Origin: Chlorops oryzae
Taxonomy: Eukaryota > Arthropoda > Insecta > Diptera > Chloropidae
Length of the DNA: 64,000 nucleotides
Assembly: GCA_020466095.1 (NCBI GenBank)
Contig: CM035808.1
Coordinates: 47,252,893 to 47,316,892, forward strand
Direction: 5' to 3'
Below, piece by piece: positions 23,401 to 32,898 of the stretch (positions are counted from its first letter, which is position 1; each line of letters begins with the position of its first letter). A model generated the notes under the pieces. The model saw nothing but the letters and a program-made list of their open reading frames with translations, did not search any database and had not been told where the DNA came from. The position numbers and the translations under genes are program-made.

Positions 23401-25351
23401 ACCCGATGTTTACCCTTGCATCCTTCATTAGCTTATGGAAGGCCGCTCCATCCACCTCTACAATTGCGTTGTATATTCGAGGATTTTTTTTTGAGGCATA
23501 AACTTTAAGCACTTTAATACTGCTGAATTCAAGATCATTTTGATTATTTATCGCGGTTATTATTTTCTCGCTCTCCAGTTCCTGACTTAAGCCTACAATT
23601 AGCACTTTCGGATTCCGCATTCCAGGTACAACAACCTCGTAATTTTCGCCCATTTTTTCTTTCATTTCCTTTGTTAAGGTGTTCCGATCATTTTCATTTC
23701 CGCATTGGATGGATATCGCTCCGTGTCGCCTATTTTTCATCTCGTTGACTTTAACTTTAAGCTCCGATGGGTTAATATTATTCCTGATATCATTTTTCGT
23801 TTTTTCATTCTCCTGCACTTTTTTTGGTTTAAGCACCACTGGCGCACACTGTATATTTTTTTTTAATTTTGCCGCATATGACTCTCTTTCCACTGCATTT
23901 CCACCTTCCATAACAATCTTTTTTAGTTCTTCACATGTAACCGCGTTCTCTCTCTTGCTATTATCGATCTCACGACAGATTACGTTACTGTGCTCTTTAA
24001 TTGCTTCGTTGAATAACGCCATTCTCTTCTCTATTTCATCTACTTTCTTCCCACACGATTCCTGAACTTTAGTCAGCATTCTAATTCTCTCTGCATACCG
24101 TGTTTCAATCGCTTCTAATAAACTCTTCATTTCTTTCTCATTTGTTTTTAGGCAGTCATTGAACTCTTGTTTGTATTCTTTTAAATATCGGTTATTCTTT
24201 CTAACAATATCTTGCATCTCTTTTAACACCATATCAACGTTTTGTATGTATTGGATACAATCGTCGCACATGAAACGCAACATCGAATTCGTGTTAAGAG
24301 CATTACTCGAGTATTGGTCAATTCCCGAACATTTAGCCGTTGAATGATAGGCTTTTCCACACACTCCCGCACACCTTATGCCCGTTTCACCCTTTATGGG
24401 ATTTCTGCATTTACTGCAATCGGACATTCTCTTATTTCTTATAAGGCCAAATGCCTTACTAAAATGTAATTTAATAACTTTTTATTATTATTATTATATT
24501 TTTTTATGCGTATTTTTTGTAGTCCTATCTACTCTAGCCGCAAAAATATATTTTTTAAAATTTATATTGAAGTTTTTTTTTAAGTGTTGAATAGAAACTT
24601 TCACAAGCTTTCAGAAGACGCGTGCGATCACTTTCACTGTTCACTGAGATACGAGGCTTAGAATCATGACTCCGAAATAAATCCGAATTAAACGGGAAAC
24701 AAAAGGCTTAACAACCGGATTCCAAAATGAGTCTGAAATGAGTCCGAAATCAGTCTGAAATGGGTCCAAAATTGGTGCGAAATATGTAGAAAAAATAAGA
24801 TATAAATAAGAGTCAAACATGAGTAAAGAATATCAGAATATGAATTTCAACTTATAAAAACTGACCTTCCCAATAACTCGTTATGATCACTTATACTCTA
24901 AATTAGGGCTCATTAATGGCTTAATTACTACTCCAAATATTTACTGGGTCAAATCGAATCTACATATATAAAAATCTTAAAATAATAAATGTTCAAAATT
25001 TAGTCATTAAAAACAGGAAAACACTTATTTAACTGCAACTGGGAAGGAGGCCAAATCTCACGTGTTGAAAGCTCATTAACTGAAGAGCGACTACCGAAGT
25101 TAGCCTATGTTCCGGCAAACAAGGAGTTTCGTAAGAATTTGGAGTTTATGATTTTATGTAGCCAGCGACCGGTTAAAATAACTGCATTCAAATTCTCTGC
25201 GCTTTCCTTGCAAAGTTTTACAGCGGTAAAAAATTTTTTCTTAATGGCCGAAGTTACTTCAATATCCTTTTTTCCTTTACAGATAATAAGCACATCGATG
25301 AGCTACTTCACTCTCTTGCAAACTGTATACCATAAAGATCAAGAAGTCTAG
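17486..25351 (+). CDS. Or13a: Odorant receptor, Or13a-like (7tm_6 family)
   Basis: Six exons with GT-AG borders: 17486-17880, 17954-18421, 18488-18587, 18638-18745, 25004-25225 and 25283-25351. They join in phase to about 453 residues. The start is the ATG after an A run; the upstream in-frame residues are unlike a receptor. Features are those of insect odorant receptors: an N-terminal helix block, hydrophobic segments such as YYVIASVGITIYF and ILLSCLIGMYCILPLVILF, a TTENCC motif, and the conserved C-terminal block (SQRPVKITAFKF, then SLQSFTA and STSMSYFTLLQTVY). The text resembles Drosophila Or13a as I remember it, so the symbol is orthology by recall. Such receptors act with Orco as odour-gated cation channels in neuronal dendrites. 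The fourth intron is 6.3 kb, filled by a minisatellite and a LINE; the others are under 80 bp. The tail lies 137 bp from a convergent gene. Confidence 0.88.
18760..19115 (+). repeat. Minisatellite of about 60 bp in receptor intron 4, left part
   Basis: Degenerate units of GAGGCTTAGAATCATGACTCCGAAAT type. The same array resumes at 24,640-24,790 on the other side of the LINE, so the LINE inserted into it. Confidence 0.75.
19248..23107 (-). pseudogene. LINE ORF2 (endonuclease-reverse transcriptase), split by INE-1
   Basis: The first part (23107 to about 21180) contains the AP endonuclease, starting at YLNIGGIRANFEQL with later motifs ISETHL, GGVALY and MGDFNI. It continues into reverse transcriptase (HYRPINTL, FLDLQRAFETLD, GVPQGAILG). 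After the inserted element, about 20091-19248 continues with the catalytic FADDTLLY, the NKLSLNINKTK block and a normal C-terminus. Continuity across the insertion is in frame (LLFL then IYVND). The frame is open right up to the ORF1 stop. Its first ATG is at 22795, after the conserved endonuclease N-terminus, so an ordinary AUG start would give a truncated enzyme. Confidence 0.85.
20092..21180 (-). mobile_element. INE-1/DINE-1-like element, copy 2, inside LINE ORF2
   Basis: Reverse-oriented sister of the 12.3-13.3 kb copy, with the same ends (ACTTGTTTT and TTTTTATACCC) and the same tetranucleotide tract (GGACGGACAGAC). Four units of about 128 bp contain GTGGGCGTGGCAGTGGG, and two diverged units follow. 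It interrupts the reverse transcriptase just before the FADD active site. Only the T/A-rich junction is shared by the two sides, with no clear target duplication. Confidence 0.8.
23108..24427 (-). CDS. LINE ORF1 (gag-like, PHD-like finger and CCHC knuckles)
   Basis: A 439-residue nucleic-acid-binding protein. Residues about 4-60 hold a Cys/His finger of PHD type (CSKC...CAGVCGKAYHS...CDDC). A coiled-coil-like Lys/Glu-rich middle follows. Near residues 345-400 are zinc knuckles (CFKCWGFNHKSTVC, CAKCGGAGHQHKEC and a CxxC). ORF1 proteins of this layout coat the element RNA. The start is the first ATG of the frame. The stop is UAG, directly followed in the same frame by ORF2, with the stop context CAACCA. 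Confidence 0.88.
   Translation of the reverse strand: MSDCSKCRNPIKGETGIRCAGVCGKAYHSTAKCSGIDQYSSNALNTNSMLRFMCDDCIQYIQNVDMVLKEMQDIVRKNNRYLKEYKQEFNDCLKTNEKEMKSLLEAIETRYAERIRMLTKVQESCGKKVDEIEKRMALFNEAIKEHSNVICREIDNSKRENAVTCEELKKIVMEGGNAVERESYAAKLKKNIQCAPVVLKPKKVQENEKTKNDIRNNINPSELKVKVNEMKNRRHGAISIQCGNENDRNTLTKEMKEKMGENYEVVVPGMRNPKVLIVGLSQELESEKIITAINNQNDLEFSSIKVLKVYASKKNPRIYNAIVEVDGAAFHKLMKDARVNIGWDRCAVYECLNVLRCFKCWGFNHKSTVCREKEQRCAKCGGAGHQHKECDSAALKCINCVKAKEQLKLTDIKTDHDSRDVNCVMLQRRMKQEEERVKY
24640..24800 (+). repeat. Minisatellite of about 60 bp in receptor intron 4, right part
   Basis: GAGGCTTAGAATCATGACTCCGAAATAAATCC units match the array at 18,760-19,115. The two halves flank the LINE. Confidence 0.75.
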
Positions 25352-25488
25352 TGATTTTAATATAAAAATTATTCAGTTTTAATATTAAAATATTATTAGT
25401 AGTGACATGATATAGACCTGCAAAGTATTTGAACACATTTGAAGTCGGTCATACAAATGGAAGCTAAAGTTTCACATAATAAAAGACA

Positions 25489-26945
25489 TCACGCACGATT
25501 TACGTGTGTTCCAGTTGATTCTTTTTCTTCGGTAAGAGCACGAGCCTGATGAGTGAAGACTGGTACATTGATTCCCTTTAAAAATAAAAAAAGGAAGAGA
25601 AGTTTCATAGTTCTATATGATGAAATGCACGAATTTTTTTAACCAACCTGCATTTTGGCCGAACGTACGAACGCTTTATTCGACGTTACCGTGATCGCTT
25701 TCATTTTCATACCGAATGCAAAGATTTTCAAACTACGATGGTTAATTTTTGCACTCATCTTGATGTCTGAGAATTCGGGTGGTATCTCGTTTACGTCAGG
25801 AAAAATTTCAATACGTTTTTTAAGTTCTTCGGCTCGTTTTTTTTCATTCGGTCCCGCTAGCAACGCAACAATATCTTCAAACGATTTAATGGCGGTCTCA
25901 CAACATATGAGTCTTTTATCTGGAATATAATATTAAACATATTTTCATTGTCGAAATGAAATTTTGCAAAAAAAAATATTACTTTCGAATAGTTTGTCTA
26001 AAATTGGCTTAAGTGGCGATTGCTGCTCTTTTTCAGCTTGTTCAGTTAATATAGCTTCACGAAATATCCAATTACAGCTTCCATTACAAACAGAACTGAT
26101 GTAGGCCAATAGAGTCGTTACATCAAGATTTAAAGTACTAAGATTTTCAACTTCCGAATTGTCCGATGTTTCATTGAGGTTTCGTGTTAAAGATGCTACT
26201 TCGATTCCTATATTTTGTAGTTCTTCAAGCAATTCAATTTCGATTTCTTGGCTAAAATAAAAGAGGACCTAAGGGAAATACATTTATTCTATGAAAATTA
26301 CATTTATATCATCATTGAAAATACCTTTGGTTGTTTAAACATACACAAATGTTGTCTAGACGCATTCACATATTCTTCAGCTTGATCAAGTATGCTTCTT
26401 GCTCCATAGCTCACCTCACCTTTCACAGCATCCATCAAGGATTTGGGATTACGTGCAATAGCTTAAATAAGTTGAAATACATTTAGCCTTAGAAACTTTT
26501 AGAAAAAGAATCTAACCTTTAATCCACTTCAAACCATTATCACAGACAATATCAACTCGCAATGGATTCGCTCGCTCATCAGATGAAAAACCACAGTCTA
26601 AATGGACGATTTCACGTTGTAATTGAAGAATTTTTATTAAAAACTCAAAATGCGTCAAGTTACTGCATTGTATGTGATTCCATTTCAGCTTGGAACTACT
26701 TATTGCCTAAAAAATACACAAAATTATTGATTTAGGAGTTTATATTGTTCCAAGTGGCGCCATGAAGTAATTCATATTATTTGTACCTTTTTTAAGAATT
26801 TCACTTCTTGATTTATCTTTCTCTGCACCTTTGGTACGCCAGGAATAGCTTCAAACTGCTCCAATTGGTTTATCAAATCCTTTCCTATCACAATTTTCTC
26901 ATTGGCACGCTTATTCATTTGCTCGGAATCAAGTTGGTTGTCCAT
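25489..26945 (-). CDS. UPF0415 / C7orf25-like protein (DUF1308)
   Basis: Six exons on the minus strand: 26945-26787, 26706-26517, 26461-26325, 26268-25983, 25919-25648 and 25575-25489. All have GT-AG borders and phases match throughout, giving 376 residues. The order of conserved blocks follows the human UPF0415 protein C7orf25: an N-terminal helical region, LNLDVTTLLAYIS, FREAILTEQAEKEQ, CCETAIKSFEDIVALLAGP, KINHRSLKIFAFG, MKAITVTSNKAFVRSAKMQG and FTHQARALTEEKE. The family's biochemical function is not established as far as I know. The gene is convergent with the odorant receptor and head-to-head with arginyl-tRNA synthetase, 395 bp from its start codon. Confidence 0.9.
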
Positions 26946-27340
26946 ATTTCTATTGAATTGATTTAAAGGAAAAAATTGTCTAATCGTCTGTAGCCGCTGG
27001 ATAAAAATTGTAAATAAAGAACAGCTGTTGTATACAAATCTTTGCGCAGGGTGGCCATATTCATTTTGTGAATTTTATACATACCAATAGCTGCATCAAC
27101 ACAAGGCCAATCTAAAAAATTTCGTCAGCAGAGGGACAAACAGCAAAATATCAATTAGACGCGTTTAAGAGAGACAAGGTACGCTAATTCATTACATCAA
27201 ATTTGAAATAGAAACTGATGCAACACAATAGCATTGTTTGAAGATATGCCCAACGTCTGGTCACCCTAGAACAGCTAAACTATTGACGTTTCGGTACATG
27301 TGGATGCGGCTTCTGCTAGTTTTGAGAATTCAATTTGAAA
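26946..27340. promoter_or_regulatory. Shared intergenic region of two divergent genes
   Basis: The only space between the start codons of the UPF0415-like gene and arginyl-tRNA synthetase. Both promoters and 5' untranslated regions must lie here, so a bidirectional housekeeping promoter is likely. I see no clear TATA box at a fixed distance. Confidence 0.5.
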
Positions 27341-29590
27341 ATGGAGCTCGAATTACGGAAAATGAGTGAACTCGTAAGTAAAACCAAAAACTTAACCCTT
27401 CCATGTTGAACAAATAAATTCCGCAGGAACGAACAACCGCGAGCTTAAAAGCGGAAATCGAGAAACTAAAGACCATTCCCGATTGTCTGGCGGAATATGA
27501 CGAAGAGGTTGCGAAATTGCAAATGGAAAAGACGAAACTGCAACACCGCTTGGCCATTTTGGAAAGAGTGAGTATTGGAGCAGGTTTCCTCATTTCGCTT
27601 GAACAGGAAAGTTGTCATTTCAGGCGTTAAAAGATGAACTAAAGAGTTTTGTATCCTTCAAACCATTTAAATTGCCGCAAAACGTTGATGAAATGGTCTC
27701 TGTTACGGAATACCTAGGGCAACTTTTCACCAATGCCATTGCGTTGGCGTTCCCCCAGCTGGCTGGAACTGCTGCCATCATAACAACTGTGAATGCCAAC
27801 GCGGCAAAGTTTGGAGACTACCAATGTAATAGTGCAATGTCCATTTCAAAGATCCTCAAGGAAAGTGGAATTAATAACGCGCCACGAGATATTGCAAACG
27901 AAATCTTCAAGCATGTAGATAAATCACCTCTTATAAGTAGTGTCCAAGTGGCTGGGGCTGGTTATATCAATGTTTTTCTCGAAAAGTAAGCTGCGATCAG
28001 TGCACATTCTTAATGGACAGATTAATTCCGTAATTTTTTTTTAAGGGAATACGCCGTGAAAGCCTTAACGAATATTTTACGCAAAGGAGTGAAACCACCG
28101 TTCTGCGAAAAGAAGCGAGTCCTGGTGGATTTCTCTTCACCAAATATAGCCAAAGAGATGCATGTTGGTCATTTGCGTTCGACGATAATTGGTGAAACGA
28201 TTTGTCGCCTTTTAGAATTTATGGGCCATGACGTTTTGAGAGTGAATCATTTGGGCGATTGGGGTACACAATTTGGCATGTTAATCGCACATCTCGAGGA
28301 TCGATTTCCAAACTTTTTAAATGAAAGTCCACCGATCGGTGACTTGCAGGCATTTTATAAGGAATCCAAAAAGAGGTAGAATCGAAATCCATTCTACTCC
28401 ATTCTATATACATATATTCCTACATTGTTTTCAATTTAAGGTTCGATGAAGACGAAGAATTTAAGAAACGTGCCTATAGTCGTGTTGTGACATTACAACA
28501 ATACAACCCGGACTCCATAAGGGCTTGGACTTTAATTTGTGATGTTTCGAGGGAAGAGTTTCAAAAGATTTACGATCGTTTAGATGTTACTATAACGCCT
28601 AAAGGCGAGTCCTTCTATCAGTCGCGCATGATAGAAATTGTTAAATTTTTGGAATCAAAAAATTTACTCGAATTGGACGAAGGACGTAAGATAATGTGGA
28701 TTGATGAAGCAAAATCGAGCATACCCCTTACAATAGTTAAATCGGATGGTGGTTTCACTTATGATACGTCCGATATGGCAGCAATACGTTATCGTATTGA
28801 GGAGGAGAAAGCAACTTGGTTAATTTATGTTGTCGATGCTGGTCAAAATACGCATTTAAAGAATATTTTCCTTGCTGCCGAACGTTGTGGTATACTGAAT
28901 CCTAAAATTCATCGAGCCGATCATGTACAATTTGGTGTTGTATTAGGCGAAGACGGCAAGAAGTTTAAGACACGCTCGGGCGACACCGTGAAACTCTCAG
29001 ATCTTCTCGATGAAGGCTTAAAGCGTTCGTTGGATAAACTGATTGAAAAGGGACGCGATAAAGTTTTGAACGCAGAGGAATTACGTGCAGCGCAAGAATC
29101 CGTTGCATATGGATGTATCAAATATTCTGACTTGTCGCACAATCGCGTTAATGAATATGTATTTTCTTTTGACAAAATGCTGGATGATCGTGGTAATACA
29201 GCAGTCTATCTACTCTATGCGTACACACGTATTTGTTCGATTGCACGAAATTGTGGTGAAGACTTTTCAGATATTGAAAAAGTACTGAATAATGTCGAAG
29301 TCGTTTTGGAGCATGAGAAAGAATGGAAACTAGCAAAGACATTGCTGAAATTGCCCGATGTTCTGATAAAAATCTCAAAGGATCTATTGCCACATACGCT
29401 TTGTGAATTCTGCTACGATGTGTGTGCTGTATTCTCTGAATTTTATGACAATTGCTACTGCATTGAAAAGAATAAGAGTGGCGAAATTGTCAAAGTTAAT
29501 CACAGTCGAATTTTGCTTTGTGAAGCTACGGCAGCTATACTGAGGCAATGTTTCTACCTTTTGGGTCTGAAACCAATTTCAAAAATATAA
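27341..29590 (+). CDS. ArgRS: Arginyl-tRNA synthetase, cytosolic
   Basis: Class I synthetase that charges tRNA-Arg. Five exons: 27341-27373, 27427-27567, 27624-27985, 28046-28375 and 28441-29590. They total 671 residues, the usual length for the animal cytosolic enzyme. Residues about 1-60 form a Leu/Glu/Lys coiled coil, as expected for docking in the multisynthetase complex. An ArgRS N-terminal (Add-1) domain follows. The catalytic core carries the HIGH-type signature HVGHLRST after SSPNIAKEM. The KMSKS region has the variant typical of ArgRS (KKFKTRSGD). The C-terminal anticodon-binding domain begins near YLLYAYTRI. All catalytic landmarks are present and no frame is broken. The start is the first ATG at the head of the coiled coil. 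Confidence 0.97.
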
Positions 29591-29644
29591 ACGAAGCTCT
29601 TTTTTTAACATACTCTTCATTAATTTGTTTTTTTAACTTGAAGC

Positions 29645-29650
29645 AATAAA
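29645..29650 (+). terminator. Polyadenylation signal of arginyl-tRNA synthetase
   Basis: A perfect AATAAA lies 55 bp after the stop codon, followed by a T-rich stretch. Confidence 0.6.
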
Positions 29651-29886
29651 CTGTTTTCAATGTCGAAATAGTAGTACCATTAGTTAAAGTATGCTGATAA
29701 ATAGCGTTCATATGCTAACCTAAGCTTAAGTCTAACTTCAAGAACATTTAAGCTAAGTGACGTATTTTGAACTTGGTCGGGTATGCCACAGAAATGAACT
29801 GCAAAATCGGCTAAAATTTAAATTGGTCCAAATATCATGACGATTTAGTTTTGACCCAATTTTCCCTTTTCTCATTTGAAGGTAAG

Positions 29887-30142
29887 CATATCGCACACTA
29901 ATCATTAAATCGACACAACTCAAAATTTTGCATTTCTCGGTTCAAACAGCTAATAACTCTCGACGCCTGTAAAAATTATTTCTTTTCTAAATTTATATTA
30001 TTTCTAAATAGCTGCAAAATCAATAAATATAAACCCTAATTTTCCAAGTGTTCCTTTTCCTGCAGTAAAATGTTGGCGAACACGGAAAAATTGATTGAAA
30101 AAATTTTGAATTGTGCCGGTTTAGTGATTAGTGTGAGATATA
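29887..30142. mobile_element. MITE-B copy, complete (256 bp)
   Basis: The left end ATCGCACACTAATCATTAAA followed by CGACACAACTCAAAATTTT is mirrored at the right by AAAATTTTGAATTGTGCCGG and TTTAGTGATTAGTGTGAGAT. The arms are about 45 bp. A diverged copy in the opposite orientation is in TUG intron 1, and one end lies at 10.7 kb. Confidence 0.65.
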
Positions 30143-30617
30143 TGTATGTCTCGATATATGATTGAGTAGAAATGCTATAAAAATAGTTTTTATGGTACAT
30201 GAAATTTCCAAAATTGTCAATTTTTGATGATTTTGATTTCTGTGACATGCCGGTATGATTTAAAATCGAAGAACATTTAAAACATTCTTTTTTAATTCGT
30301 ATGAAATGTGGAATAGCGTTTCCCGAATAAGAGTTATGAACCAACAATAACCAACAATATTTTCTTTCATACTAGCTAAGATTAAGCGTCACTTATTTCA
30401 AATGTTTTAGGATTATTCATACAGATTGTATCTTATGCCCTCAATATTCGTATAAATATTAATATCTAAATGTAAGACCTAATATGATACACATTCTAAG
30501 TTATAAGTTCGCATTATCGAACTTAGAAATGTCTGCTTAATGCTAACTCTTAGAGATTCTCTATTATCTATTCATTCTATACATTCGATATAGTAACTTA
30601 GACATTCTAGATATATA

Positions 30618-30770
30618 CAGCCCTATTCTAAATGAATATTCCCAGGGAATTTTTTCCCTAGAAATTTTTCTCCGTTACTTTAATGTTTTCTTCCAAGTGC
30701 GCTTAGAAGAGCAGATTTTTTTTCAAAACCCCGCGGAAAAATTCCCCGGGAATGTTTAGAATCCGGCTGA
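30618..30770 (+). mobile_element. MITE-A copy, internally deleted (153 bp)
   Basis: Both termini are intact: CAGCCCTATTCTAAATGAAT and GTTTAGAATCCGGCTG. The centre lacks about 40-70 bp present in the longer copies. Confidence 0.7.
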
Positions 30771-31722
30771 TAGATTCTCCATTATCTACTCATCCAAAAT
30801 AGTAACTTATTTAAAGTTTTAAAGTATCACGATAAACATATCCGATAGCTAGGGACTTCTTCTAAGATGAAGACCTCTATTCCGTATGGCTGATGTGTAG
30901 GAAGTGTCCATGACCATAGAGAATATGTTTCGATCATTGCAAGCGTCCCTGTCTGGTAATAGGTTTACTTCACTCTGCAGTGAATCGTTGCTCAAACGCA
31001 GTCCATGTGTATTGATAGCTGCTTCGAGGGCTATATCCATTCGTCTCCTGTGTTCAATGTAAAACAGATTACACATTATGATTTTCAATACAATAGGCAA
31101 CATTAAACGAATTCTGCTGCCTCCTCACATCTGTTATACTATATCACATTTCCCGAATACTGTCCTGACACTTTTTAATCCAAAATTGTCAACCTAAATA
31201 ATTAATTTATACATTAGTTTTTCATTTATTCGCAAAGAAAACGAAAATAGCCCATCTAGATCTCAAAGTTTTCACTTAACCGTTCGTTGTCCGGGAATTA
31301 AACCAAAAAGCAATCAAAAAAAGATTGAGCAACTTTCCTATAAAAATAAAGCAAACTCTAGCAACCTGCCAAAACATTGTTATTTTGGAAAACACATCAC
31401 CAGTTACTCTATGTAAGGTTTTGCTTGCAACATTTAAGTGGACTACCCTTCATGGAGTTACCTGCTGGAGAGAAACGGTCGTCGGTTCACAATTGGACGA
31501 CTTTGTGTGTCTTGTCTTTGTGGTCTATCGTCTTGTTCTATATGCTGATTAATTAAATTGTCGCATTCACATTCAAAGACAGCGCTCCTTTGCCAAAGGA
31601 ATAACTGTTCATCTGTCATATGGTCTGAAATATAAAGAATTATGTATATATTTTATGGAAACATTAAATTAAATTAGGTCCCACAGTTTTCAGCTGGTAA
31701 ATCCGCAAATAAAAAGGACATT

Positions 31723-32181
31723 TTCTTATTTTCACTTTTGCTTCTTCTTCTTCTTCGTGATGTCTCTTGTATAAAGTGACAGTTTTGTTTGGGAAAGGTT
31801 TTCCTTATTTTCACTTTTGCTTCTTCTTCTTCGTGCTGTCACTTGTATAAACTGACCCCAGCGGGAAGTTTGTTCTTCGATTACCTTATTCGTCGAGGAA
31901 TTCTTCGATCAAAGGGTCATAGGAGAATGCTTCGAAGAAAAAGGTAAGGGAAGCGGAAAAATTATTGCTCACATAGTCGTCGTAGACTTTTTGATGAGGG
32001 GTTCGTCATAGAATTCTTCAACAAAGAAGTAAGCGAAGAGGTAACGAACGAATTTTCAATGACATCGCCGTGTTAATTTTCATCGACGCGGGTAAGTGGT
32101 AGACATATGTTGTATCGATTACCTCGCTCGTTTACCAATGTCTACCTTTTCCCGCTGGGACAGTTTTGTTTGGGAGAGGCT
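31723..32181 (+). repeat. Tandem duplication of about 75 bp, second unit interrupted by a TIR element
   Basis: Unit 1 (about 31,723-31,798) reads CTTATTTTCACTTTTGCTTC through GACAGTTTTGTTTGGG. Unit 2 (from about 31,800) repeats it to TATAAACTGAC, is broken by the element at 31,857-32,159, and then resumes ACAGTTTTGTTTGGGAGAGG. Unit 1 therefore preserves the empty insertion site. Confidence 0.75.
31857..32159. mobile_element. 303-bp TIR element, CCCAGCGGGAA ends
   Basis: The ends CCCAGCGGGAA and TTCCCGCTGGG are inverted. Comparison with the uninterrupted sister unit shows precise insertion, with AC on both sides as a likely 2-bp target duplication. The interior has degenerate direct and inverted GAATTCTTCGA/TCGAAGAA motifs and no coding frame. 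Confidence 0.75.
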
Positions 32182-32278
32182 GCCAGAAACTCGAACTTTA
32201 TGAGGCAATCTTGCGACCGGTAGCTGGTGCGCTACGTCAGAAAATATCTAATTGAGTAAGAATTTACATGAATTTATA

Positions 32279-32591
32279 TACAGTTGAACTTCGATTAACC
32301 GTGATGCTCGGGACCGGGCTAATCACGGATAACCGAAAATCACGGTTGAAAGAGGTAAAATTTTACATGTATAAATTTTATTATTTTTATTTATTTTTGA
32401 CAAAAACATGTAAATCTGCGTCTATAAACAACTTATCATATCTCTAGGAATACAAACATTTATTTAAAAAAATCTTTTATGGAAGTCTGTTTCATATGGA
32501 CATGTGCATCACGGATAATAGAGGTAAATCACGGTTAATAGAGGTAAAAAATCAACCACTCAGCGTCACGGTTAATCGAAGTTCAACTGTA
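32279..32591. mobile_element. pogo-like MITE, TA-flanked (309 bp)
   Basis: CAGTTGAACTTCGATTAACC at the left is mirrored by GGTTAATCGAAGTTCAACTG at the right. TA lies on both sides. Inner repeats of CACGGTTAAT/ATCACGGATAA continue the symmetry. Confidence 0.8.
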
Positions 32592-32702
32592 CATTTAAAC
32601 AGACCATACCTGTGTAATACTAAGTAGTAATTGTACTATTACGTACTTAATTACTTTAATATTTTGTATTGAAGTACTAAGTATATACTAAGTACTTTGA
32701 GA

Positions 32703-32898
32703 ATTTTCAAGTACAAGTACAAGTACAAATACTTGAAAAATATTTCAAATATTAGCAATTACTTCAAAGTAATTGAAAAGAATTGAAAAATGTACTTGAA
32801 CCAAATTTTCAATTCTTTTCAATTACTTTGAAGTAATTGCTAATATTTGAAATATTTTTCAAGTATTTGTACTTGTAATTGAACTTGTACTTGAAAAA
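32703..32898. repeat. Near-perfect 85-90 bp palindrome
   Basis: The left arm (32,703-32,789) and right arm (32,806-32,898) are reverse complements, with one small insertion and a spacer of about 16 bp. The arms are built from CAAGTACTTG-like and AATTACTTCAAAGTAATT-like words. It could belong to a larger hAT-like element bounded by CAGACC at 32,600 and GGTCTG at 32,986. Confidence 0.8.

Larger units (their letters stand above)
19118..24650 (-). mobile_element. Full-length CR1/Jockey-like LINE in the receptor intron, disrupted by INE-1
   Basis: Non-LTR retrotransposon lying antisense to the receptor. It has an ORF1 with a Cys-rich N-terminus and CCHC knuckles, then an ORF2 with AP endonuclease and reverse transcriptase. 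The 3' end (low coordinates) runs into a (TATG)n/(CATA)n microsatellite instead of poly-A, as in several CR1-group elements. About 230 bp of 5' untranslated region precede ORF1. An INE-1-like element of about 1.09 kb splits ORF2. Both reading frames are otherwise open, so the insertion was recent compared with the surrounding repeats. Clade placement (CR1 or Jockey superfamily) is provisional. Confidence 0.85.

Noticed and set aside
23190..24065. Plus-strand ORFs over LINE ORF1
   Set aside because: They are antisense shadows of the zinc-knuckle protein, with no independent features.
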